Source: Halicephalobus mephisto (lineage: Eukaryota; Nematoda; Chromadorea; Rhabditida; Panagrolaimidae). Taken from it: a DNA stretch of 64,000 nt. This document shows, one piece after another, positions 25,662 through 35,533 of this stretch. The notes below the pieces were generated by a model. It made no database searches. It worked only from the letters and a program-made list of their open reading frames with translations, and was not told where the DNA came from. The translations under genes and the position numbers were made by a program. The number at the start of each line of letters is the position of its first letter. Position 1 is the first letter of the stretch. The stretch spans positions 62,001-126,000 of the forward strand of contig SWDT01000026.1 in the NCBI GenBank assembly GCA_009193035.1. Direction: 5' to 3'.

Positions 25662-26531
25662 ATGAAATTGATTTATTATTTTATTTTCTTATTCGGTATT
25701 GTGGTTGTCGCAAGTCAATTCTCTGGAAACTTATGGAATAGCTACTCACAACAACGCAAAAAGAGGAATGGATCTCGAAGTTCCTTTTATAGAAATGAGC
25801 AGCACAAAAGAAACTCAGATTTGGATAATGAGAAGAAAATTGAAGAGTTGGATGAAGAGAAAACTAGGATCAATGAATTAATTTTTAATCAAGACAACGT
25901 TAGTCAGGAAGCTCAAGTGGACAATGAAAACCACAAACGTTATAAACGTTGTAAAAGTCACGAAGATGATGAAGATTCTGAAAGCTATGAAAGTGGTGAG
26001 CATTCCAGAGGTCGCGGACATCATAGAGGTCGTGGACATCATAGAGGTCGTGGACATCATAAGGGTCGTGGACATCATAAAGATCATGGACATCATAAGG
26101 GTCATGGACATCATAAAGATCATGGACATCATAAGGATCGTGGAAGTTATGAAGATAATGAAAGACGTGGAAGCCAGGAAAAACACAGAAATCATGAAGA
26201 TCATGGAAGTCAAGAAAGACACAGAAATCACGACGATCGCAGAAACAACGAAGATAATGAAAGACGTGGAAGTCAAGAAAGACACAGAAATCGTGACGAT
26301 CGCAGAAACAACGAGGATAATGAAAGACGTGGAAGTCAAGAAAGACACAGAAATCACGACGATCGCAGAAATCACGGAGATCATGAAAGACGTGGAAGCC
26401 AGGAACGACACAGAAATCGCGACGATCGCAGAAATCACGGAGATCATAGAAATCGTGAAGGTCATGGAGGTTGGAATGATCATGAAAATAATGATAATCA
26501 CGGAGGCTGGGGTGGTCGAGGAAAAGTTTAA
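25662..26531 (+). CDS. Secreted His/Arg/Asp repeat protein (cluster gene 5)
   Basis: Single exon, 289 aa, the longest member. Signal peptide 1-18, then QFSGNLWNSYSQQRKKR as in gene 1 and a Glu/Asp/Asn-rich spacer. From about residue 113 there is a run of RGHH and KDHGHH hexamers, then a second repeat block of three to four 21-residue units (NERRGSQERHRNHDDRRNN-type) and a GHGGW ending. Both blocks look like recent tandem expansions at DNA level. The mixed charge (Arg/His with Asp/Glu) differs from the purely cationic tails of genes 1 to 3. Metal binding is possible from the histidine content; function unknown. Confidence 0.85.
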   Translation: MKLIYYFIFLFGIVVVASQFSGNLWNSYSQQRKKRNGSRSSFYRNEQHKRNSDLDNEKKIEELDEEKTRINELIFNQDNVSQEAQVDNENHKRYKRCKSHEDDEDSESYESGEHSRGRGHHRGRGHHRGRGHHKGRGHHKDHGHHKGHGHHKDHGHHKDRGSYEDNERRGSQEKHRNHEDHGSQERHRNHDDRRNNEDNERRGSQERHRNRDDRRNNEDNERRGSQERHRNHDDRRNHGDHERRGSQERHRNRDDRRNHGDHRNREGHGGWNDHENNDNHGGWGGRGKV

Positions 26532-27348
26532 TCAGGATTTGACAACTTTTATATTGATTATTTCAGTGTTTAATAAAGTAATCTCAGAGATTTTAGTAGG
26601 GAACGGCAAGAGTAATTAGAAAAATTGAGGAAAGATTTCGGCAATGAAGTATCTGAGTTTGGTATATTGATAGCTTGTAAAATTTCAAAATTTGAAAGAT
26701 GATTTGAACATAATAGTCATGAATTTCTATATACTTTTAGAAAATAAAAATGAATATTTCGACAATTCCTAAGTAATATAGAAATTTAATCATTTTGATT
26801 ATAAAGTCATTGATAGTCATAAGCTTAATGAATCATCAAATATAGTGGTGTTTTTCTATTATCTTTTTGATGGTTTTTATCTATAGTTAGTTCTTGCTTC
26901 TACATGAATAATTAAAATATCAAAACACATCCATATTCAAAATTGAGGATTCATGATCGGTAAAATCTAGGAATGCCAAATTACTTGAGAAAAATACTAA
27001 TTACAGAAACGCATTTACAGGATTTTTTGAATGTAACATCTTATATAAATTAAAACTATATCTTATACATGTAACCAAGATTTCAGACCAAGTGACATAA
27101 AAAACTGGTTTACCTATTTTATTATATTTTTCGTAATCGTTTTATCGTTGATTTCCATTAAATTAATCCTATTTCATTTACGTTGTGCAAGGAAAAAAAA
27201 ATTTCCTTTGAAAGGTCTCTATTTCACAGATAAAGAGTGGAGATTTTTAATGCACTGGATTTTTTCATTGCACTTCATCTCCTCTCATTGACTCTTTTGG
27301 TAGAGAAGAACAGAAACGGCAAATCTCAGATGGATTAAAATTGTCAAG
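26532..27348. other. Spacer between cluster genes 5 and 6
   Basis: AT-rich. AATAAA near 26,571 and 26,742 could end gene 5. 27,100-27,260 resembles the upstream unit sequence of the other genes (TTTACCT, GTTGATTTCC, CCTTTGAAAGGTCTC). No gene. Confidence 0.5.
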
Positions 27349-27499
27349 CAACCGTTCCAGAATCTAAAGCGACTGAAGCGTTGTATGTGATTCTGTGCAT
27401 GTAAGGCAAACAAGTTACACTGCATCCTCTAAGTTTCCATGTGCATTATGAAGCAAGTATAAATAGGTAGCTTTTCAGACAAACTTCACCTGTCTAATG
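27349..27499 (+). promoter_or_regulatory. Cluster promoter 6
   Basis: CAACCGTTCCAGAATCTAA, GCGACTGAAGCG, GTATGTGATTCTGTGCATG (27,355-27,402), the most diverged upstream element. TATAAATA from 27,458 and initiator A at 27,488. The 42- and 12-nt spacings hold only if translation starts at the second of two consecutive ATGs (27,500). Confidence 0.8.
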
Positions 27500-28234
27500 A
27501 TGAAGTTGATTTGGTTATTTATTTTCTTATTCGTTATTGTCGTCGTGAAAAGTGAATTCTCTGGAAAGTTACCGAATAATCCCTCGCAACGGCGCAAGGA
27601 GAGGAACGAATCCCGAGAATTCTTCAGTAAGAATCAGAGGGATAAAAGAAGCTTGGATTTGAATCAAGGAAAGGAATTTAAAGAATTCAACCATGGTGGA
27701 ATGGCAGTAGACGAATCAATTTTGAATCAAGGGAACTTTAGTCATGGAGATTATGTAGTTTACGTAGATTACAAAAGCCAGGACAATCATCAACGTTATG
27801 AACGCAGTGTAAATCATGAAGATCATGGAAAGCACAAAGGCCACAGAAGTCGCAGAAGTCACGGAGGTCATGGTGGTCATAGAAGTCATGGTCATGGTGG
27901 TCATGGACGTCACGGTCACGGAGGTCATGGTAATCGTGGTCATGGTCACGGAAGCCATGGTGGTCATAGAAGTCATGGTCATGGAAGTCATGGGCATGGA
28001 GATCATCATGGCTACAGAGGTCACAGAAGCTATAGTCATGATCACGGTGGTCACGGAGGTCATGGGCATGGAGATTATGGATATCATGGTCACGGAGGTC
28101 ATGGGCATGGAGATTATGAATATCATGGCCACGGTGGTCACGGAGGTCATGGGCATGGAGATCATGGACATCATGGACACGGAGGTCACAGTCACTGGCC
28201 GTGGTGGTCGTGGTCATGGTTTTCACGAAGGTAA
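27500..28234 (+). CDS. Secreted Gly/His-rich protein (cluster gene 6)
   Basis: Single exon, 244 aa from the second ATG (27,500), preferred because it keeps the invariant promoter spacing and aligns with MKL of the paralogues; the ATG at 27,497 would add one Met. Signal peptide, then EFSGKLPNNPSQRRKER as in genes 1 and 5, a processing-like RDKR, an acidic spacer, and from about residue 105 a long GHGGHG/GHGDY repeat rich in Gly, His, Tyr and Ser ending WPWWSWSWFSRR, an unusual Trp-rich tip. Gly/His/Tyr repeats occur in nematode Gly-rich secreted peptides and in metal-binding or structural proteins; the role is not determined. Confidence 0.85.
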   Translation: MKLIWLFIFLFVIVVVKSEFSGKLPNNPSQRRKERNESREFFSKNQRDKRSLDLNQGKEFKEFNHGGMAVDESILNQGNFSHGDYVVYVDYKSQDNHQRYERSVNHEDHGKHKGHRSRRSHGGHGGHRSHGHGGHGRHGHGGHGNRGHGHGSHGGHRSHGHGSHGHGDHHGYRGHRSYSHDHGGHGGHGHGDYGYHGHGGHGHGDYEYHGHGGHGGHGHGDHGHHGHGGHSHWPWWSWSWFSRR

Positions 28235-28971
28235 TTAATTTCGACAAGGAAATTTTAGCTTTAATAACGATCGAACTTCTGAAAATCAATTTTTATCTGG
28301 ATTTGAGGATTCTGGAGTCAGTGTATTCTATGGACAATTACATAATCTCAGAAATGCTGTTAGAAGGTGATAATATGGATTCAGAAACTTTGAAGAATTT
28401 AAGAACTTTAGAAAGAGTTTAAATTGCAGAAAGTCTGAATTCTGGTGTTCTAGCATATTCGAGACTTCGAGAACATCAAATTCTAAATAAGAATTCGCTA
28501 ATAAATTTCGTTGATTTTTATGTCCATTAAAAAATAAAAGTGAATATTTTAATGACTCTTAAATCATGTAGCAATTTAATGATCTTGATTGTAAAATTAC
28601 TGACAATCATTACTAAATCAGGGAAATAATGAAAATAAAACGTTCTCAATTGATATTCAGTTTTGAAAATTAATGTAACAAAGAACTTTTTGAAAAGTTT
28701 GAAAATTTGTAGAAACTGATCAAAGTTATTCGGATTTTTTAGAACTATAGAAATTTTCAATCTTTCAGAACCTGGTGAAAATCTAGGATATTCGAGAATC
28801 AGATAAAATTTGTAAAACTTTTGAAACCGAAAATTCTAGAACTTTGTTTCAAGGCAATTTATAAATTTCCATATTTAATTCTACAGTAATATGATTGTTT
28901 ATAGACTGTTACTATTTTTAATTACCTTATTTATGGCTCATATATTAAGTTGATTATTTATTCAAATTCGT
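28235..28971. other. 3' region of cluster gene 6 and spacer
   Basis: The frame at 28,201-28,422 corresponds to the conserved downstream segment also seen after gene 1 (TYLDLR-like region). AATAAA near 28,532. Remainder AT-rich without a gene. Confidence 0.5.
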
Positions 28972-29562
28972 TTAACATTTGTATCCAATATCGACAACTC
29001 TCTCGAAGACAAGTCTCGTCACGAAATACGTCACAGAAACTAACAGTGGAGTGAGGAAGAACCACAGTACTCTGGACAATGGTCGCATTTTCTCGCTTTT
29101 GTAATTACAGTACAAATGGAAAGCAGAACTAGCGATCACCAAGAGCAAGTACGGGATATGGGCCAAGTAGAAGAAAACAACAGGATTCGAAATTGACTTT
29201 GATTTCAATTCATTTTCTCTGAGTTGAACTTGATAGTAATAGTTCTTTTCGAGGTCGTTTAGTACACCTTCATTGATTATTTTCAGTTGTTCGATGTCCT
29301 TTCTTATAGGAGAAAAAGCAGGTTCTCGGAAAGATTGGTGGAGTACACAGAGATCGCGTTTTTGGTTCCTGATTGCTAGGATTAATGTCTTGAAGTTCTG
29401 AGGAGGAAGGAATGGAGGTGAGTAGAGGGTCTTGTTGCTCATATCGAGATTCAAAAAGATTCTGGAGGGGGTCGAAGCAGAGAGGAAGAGTAACGATGGC
29501 GTGATGAAGATTACCAAGAGCCACAGTGCTCTAGAAAGAAGAGAGAGCTTGTGAAAGTCCAT
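28972..29562 (-). CDS. Three-pass membrane protein, unknown function (family T, member 2)
   Basis: Single exon from a true ATG at 29,562, 196 aa. Membrane segments near residues 11-29, 128-151 and 163-185; the first could act as a signal anchor. The intervening 100 residues hold one NKT sequon, two cysteines, and a helical Lys/Glu/Leu-rich part (85-125). Short basic C-terminus. Same topology, strand and size class as the genes at 13.6 and 38.1 kb, although pairwise sequence similarity is low by eye. No named family recognised. Confidence 0.7.
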   Translation of the reverse strand: MDFHKLSLLSRALWLLVIFITPSLLFLSASTPSRIFLNLDMSNKTLYSPPFLPPQNFKTLILAIRNQKRDLCVLHQSFREPAFSPIRKDIEQLKIINEGVLNDLEKNYYYQVQLRENELKSKSISNPVVFFYLAHIPYLLLVIASSAFHLYCNYKSEKMRPLSRVLWFFLTPLLVSVTYFVTRLVFERVVDIGYKC

Positions 29563-32500
29563 TTGGGACTTTGAATTCTAAATTTTAATTTTAAAATCAG
29601 ATATGGAAATTAAAGTGAGTTGAGATGATTATGTGACATAACTCACATTTTATTTTTTAACTTATTAGATACCTATTCAAGATCTATTGTTCATTTTTAC
29701 TCAACTTTTTTAGGTTGAAAAAAATCAAGTATGAAATTTGATATAAGGGAAGTGAAAAAGTTTAAAAAAAATCCCCTTTTCGTTGAGATTTATTTATTTA
29801 TTTTAAGATAGTTTTTTGTTTAAAAATTACTAAATTTAATAATTAATTTTTGTAATTTGATGTATTGATTGTAGTTATTTAATTAGTTTCCCGAAAAATG
29901 ATCAAAGATACAAAAGTAGATCCAAATTTATGAATTTTCTAAATTTCCTTATTTCAGAAAAACATGGATTACAATAATGGGCCCTGACGATTTTCTTCAA
30001 AATTTTTATTTAGTATTATCCATCTCAAAAAATTGCTTTAATAAAAGTTACTTTTTCTATGAACTATTCCCACACTTTTAGATCATTTTAATATCTTAAA
30101 TCTAGTTAAAAAAGAAAATAAATTACCTTCTGAGTCTTGAAAAAATCCATAATAATGAATAGAATAATTTAAAACAGAAATATTAATTAGCAGTTTTCGC
30201 ACTTGCTTCTTCAACAGATACCGGCCAAGTTTGAAAAAGGAAGAAACGATTAAAAATCCCCGAGTGACCAGATAGTCTGTTTGTTTACTCAATTTTTAAA
30301 GCGATTATTCCTTCGACAAGGAAGAGTTTTTACCAAATAGACAGAGATCGGATCTGTTTTTTGGTCGGATTCCCCGATGGAAAACAAATCCCTAAACTAC
30401 CAAACTTGGCTGTTCGGTTTTGATTCCGACACGAACAATAGTCATACTGTTTTAATACAATTTCCAAAAGCTTCTTTTTATCTCGTAGATAAAGGACAAT
30501 ATATGAAATTTGTAAAGTGAAAAATTTGAACAACGCCGGAAACAACGAAATCAAACTCCAGAAACCGTATTTGATTCTTTAAAGAACAATTAATAAAGTT
30601 CGTAATTAAAGAATTAACCAAACACTATTCACGTGAAGACGATCACTCGAAGTCTAATGCGGAAACAAATTTTCTGTAACCTCAGCCCAATTATCTTAGC
30701 CAGTATAGTTGATGAAGTAATCTGGTTTGTCAAATTGAATAGAAGTAATTGTGAAATCCAGATATAATCTCATTGTGTATCTTGGACTTCTTAGAAGAAT
30801 TACTATCAAGCTTACTCGGAGTCCAATTTAAAGTAGTCATCTCTTGGTATTAAGTACTTAAAATTAGTTTTCAGCATAAAAGATTGTTTGATACTCGTGG
30901 TTATTCCATAGATTAGGTATCGCGCATTTTTAGATGACCAATATTGGATTGAAATCTCCTGTTCGAATAATGATGAATAATTTTTAGCACCGAAAGTACA
31001 ATTCCTGCAAGTCATAATGGTTCGGTAAGAGAAGAAGTGTTTTCAGTAATTAATTTAGTTTTTTATAATATGAAATCTCGCTGTCAGTCATTTTACTACT
31101 GATTAACAAGATTTCATCACTCGTATTTTCCAGAGAACTTGGAAGAATACCTTTACAATTAATTAAAACTCACTATAATGACGATATGAAGATGATTGTC
31201 ACATTCCAACTAGTTGATCATTTCAATTTTTTATGAAAATAAATTGTTCTACATCGAATATGACACTAGAAAGTATAGTTCTTGCTTCGCAATAATCTCA
31301 TGAAGTGTAATATCAACGGAAATTTTCATTAATTCTAAAACATAATCAAAATAAAACCTGTATTTTGAAGAAACATTCTTTCCTTCGAATAACTTTTTAT
31401 TTTTAAAATACACTACTGTATGGAGCGTTTATTTAACGAAAAAATATAAACTTCTAATACATTGCGAACAAATGTCTTTAAGACATGAAATTGACAATAA
31501 TAACAAACGATAAAAACATTATTAAAAGGTGTAAAGTATAAACAGAATTTATATTAGGAAGAACAAGTGTCATGGAAAGCAAGAAGACTCTCAATATGAA
31601 AATAATCAAGACGCAAAGAATCAACTTGCGCACCGTTCAAGAGAGAGAAAACAAACGATGACACTGAATCGTCCGAAGTTATAGTTAATTAGTCTTATAT
31701 TGTTTGGTTACTGGAATAAACTCAAGAGTTATCATTCATGTAGGACTAATCAATTAAAAGAATACATCAAATTCTTTTATAATTCGATATATAATGACAC
31801 TGTATTGAAACTAAAATTACATCATTGTCTACAATCACTATTCAAAAGTTATCTTTTAGTAGATTTTCAGAATAGTGACTGAAATCAATGATTAATCATT
31901 GAAAATTTAATCATTATGTTGGTAACTTTTATTTGATGTTGATCTTCTTACCTGAAAAAGTTGCTATTCTAAAGATTACTTAAATCCAATTTTTTGTTCT
32001 CTTCTCATACGAATATTAGTATAAAAAGAATTTTTCTTGATGGATATATTTTTTTAAAATAGAAGATTATGCATTCTTCTTTCGATGACAAGTTATAACC
32101 ACTCTTCATTTCTTCCGGTAATTAAGATAAAAAAAGATTTGTGAATGACCATTTGTTTTCTTCTAAAAAAGTGTTAGATCAACTTCAAATTTACATAAGT
32201 TTGTTTAATTTTCTGAGTTTAGAATAAAGAACAAAAAAAATTTGGTATATAATGAAAGACTAGGAAAATGAAGGAAAATATAGGTTTTTTATCAGTATCT
32301 GTATCACTATACCTACTATTGATAAAGCTAATGTGTATTTTCCGTGATTCTGATACTTTTTTTCTACCTTAAGCCATCATTAGTGCCAAGAGAAAAATAG
32401 TACATCTAAAGCACATGAGTAGATGGATTCAAGTTTGAGTTTTTATCTTTAAGATAACTTTTCCTTCTTTAAAAGTTCATCCATCTGACACCTAAATCTG

Positions 32501-32821
32501 AAACAGAATATCAGGTAGAACATGTTCAAACTCAGATTTACGTTTTTGATAAAACCATAAATTTTTATTCTGCACCTTGCTCTTTGAGATTAATTCTGGC
32601 CAATTCTCCACAAGTTTAAAAGTCCCTTGTATACGATAAAATTGGGAACTGATAAAACTAATACTTTAGCTTGTAGTTGCGGACTTCCATAAAAATCATT
32701 AATTTCTTTCACTATCGAATCAAAACCTGTTGATAAAAGTTATTCCGTCTTTTTTTGTGTCTGTGCTAAAAATCATTCTCATTAATTTCGAGAAAATCAG
32801 ATAATTTTACTTATTAATTGT
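29563..32821. other. Gene-poor stretch
   Basis: AT-rich; scattered ORFs under 75 codons start with non-ATG codons or lack splice context. I see no ankyrin-type coding sequence here that could belong to the TRPA-like gene downstream. Confidence 0.5.
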
Positions 32822-34395
32822 TGTAACACAAGGGCTCTGCCAGTAAGTTTTACAACGTTTTATAGATTTTGGAATACTGAATCGAATGGAATATAACTGT
32901 TATGACTTCCTACGAGACGCTGCAACGTAGGGAAACAGGCACTGGAGTCTGTACAGAACAACAAGTTACAACCTTATTTTATATCACAACATAACAACCA
33001 CACAATAACATAAACCTCTTAAGGTTATGGTAGTCGTGCTAAGACCAACAATTCAGAAAGCATCATTTATATAGCGTCTCTTCAAGTCCCAACAATAACA
33101 TTCTAGGATTTAGTTAAGTTTATTGTATGAAAAATTATTTTGAAAATTTTTTTAATCGTGCTCGAAAAAAAGTTAATAACTTAATTCATAAACGACTTGA
33201 GATAATATGAATATATCTGTCATAAACCTCATTCAATTCTCTATCCAATAATATGTAAACCATCTCTTCCAGTCATTACTAAAGAAAGATAGGGGAGACT
33301 TTTCTATAATCCTTAGCATTGTCCATATTAAAGAACGTACATTTATATCATATTTAAGAACTGAGTTCTTGATATGTTGTTCAGCAGCATTGATTATATA
33401 AAATTACAAAATTAGGTTAGGATTCTTTTTGTTTAATTTTGGAGAAAAAATGACTAAATAAGCTTAAAAATAATAATATAATATTCTACATAGAATTATG
33501 TTACTTATTTTTATTTTTCAGCAGCTTTTTATAGTGATGAGAGTATATAATTACTTTATAAGTATTTCTACAAATGATTGTCAAAAATAGAGTTTTTGAT
33601 AAAATCTGAAAAGGGACACTATGACAAATTTTCGAAAATTATTCAAGCCAACCAATTGTCATGAAAATTGGTTCAAATAAACTAAGCATAATTCTGAGGT
33701 CAACAATAAAGGGGTTTTTAAAATTAACCAATTAATTGCTGGATATAATGATATGAAGCAGTTGAAAATTCTTTTTAAATTTCTAAAAAATCCATATATT
33801 ATTTGTTTCATTTCTACATTCTCCTTTTATCATCTTAATAGGTTGGTCTTTAAGTATGGTATTGGTAAGGGAACAATCATGGAAAACAAAAGAAATTGGG
33901 CTTTATTTTCTTTTAATCATTGTAGGCTACAATTTTTGAAATCCTTTAGAAAAATATTTCTTCCTAAAATGAAGACAAAAGTCCAATTTCTTTGTATATA
34001 GTTGTATAATCAGCATTGCTGAACAACATATCAAGAGTTCGATTCTTAAATACGATTTTAAATGCACATTCTTTAATATACATAATGTCGGGGATTATAG
34101 GAAAATCTCCTCTATCTTGCCTTAGAAATAACTGGAAGAGATGATCTGCACATTATTTGATAGAGAATTGAATGAGATTTATTATCGTCTAAAGTTGTTT
34201 ATGAATTAAGTTATTAACTTTTTTCGAGCACGATTAAAAAAATTTTCAAAATAATTTTTCATTCACTAAACTTAACTGAATCCTGGAATGTCATATATCA
34301 TTCAATTCAGCATTCTAAAATCTACAAAACGCTGTAAAAATTACAGACAGGACTCCATGTGTTAAGAAACAAGGAAAAGTGAATTTTATAGTGAA
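32822..34395. repeat. Long inverted repeat with an insertion in one arm
   Basis: Left arm about 32,822-33,405 and right arm about 33,995-34,395 are reverse complements at roughly 80% identity by eye, e.g. TTTTTTTAATCGTGCTCGAA on the left against TTCGAGCACGATTAAAAAAA on the right. The left arm contains about 190 bp extra (about 32,910-33,105). The spacer of nearly 600 bp has only a 82-codon frame (33,753-34,001) with no recognisable product. Confidence 0.8.
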
Positions 34396-35533
34396 ATAAT
34401 AAATTCGGTTCTTTAATTTGAGATCTATACGTAGTGTTTTTAGCAAATTTCCTATACTGGTTTCGATTATTGCTTATTAGAAGAAGATACGATTGTTAGG
34501 AAATTTTTGTGATAAAATAAGTTTTTAACTAAGGTATCATGTTGGACTTTTGAGAATATTATTTGTATCAGAACCCAGTTTAAATAACTAAATATATCGC
34601 TTCAACAAATGAATATTTTGTTACAGAACAGGCTTAAATTTCAAATATGGGGAACCATGTTGCAAGAATTCGTCATATTTTACGACCAAAGTTTAATATT
34701 AATGAAGCGTAAGTGTATTTTAATAATTTTCTATTTCAATAATAATAAAGTTTTATTCATTATTAAAGTTAGCTACTTATTATTCCCGTATCATCCAATA
34801 AAAATTAAGTTCATAGTGATTTAGTGGTGATTCATTCTTTTGGTTATTATTTTTATAATTAATATTAATCAGTTGAGTAGCAACTAATGTTGATGTTTAA
34901 ATACACTTTGACTTACTATATAGACAACGTCTACTAATAGGATATAATTGATTCTTATATTAATTCTTTTAGTACTAGCTACAGATTAATTAAGATTTTA
35001 TCGATTTTTGAATACTAAATTTAACTATATATAATATTCTTGAAAATTTATTTATTGGACATATGAAAAACTGATTCGAAGTTCTTTGATAATTGAATCC
35101 GAAAATATTAATAATTAATAGGAAATTTCATAAGATCATATTTTGTTGAGCAAAATGATCAAGGTTGTAGCTATAAACTAGTATAAAATTATTTCACTCA
35201 TTCATTATTTACTGAGATATGACAAATTTTGTAAATATTCCCAATATTATTTATATTAAACTTTTTCTCATATTCAGTTCAAATAAAAATCTATCAAATA
35301 CGAATTAACCTACAATCAGCATTGAGGGTGTTAATAGAAATTATTTAGATAATAATTATTATTAATGAAAAATCATGTTTTTTACTCACTATTTTGATTA
35401 TTTTTGCTGGATTTTAGGCAGCAACAGGTTAAAATTGAAATATTTTTAGTGGAAGCCTAGCGAAATGTAGAAAATGCACTCAGGAATTATACGATGAAAA
35501 GAAAAACAGAAGTATTTATATTTTTGATTACAG
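34396..35533. other. Spacer upstream of TRPA-like exons
   Basis: AT-rich, no supported exon. A micro-exon between TTTTAG and GTTAAA near 35,418-35,429 is conceivable but unsupported. Confidence 0.4.
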
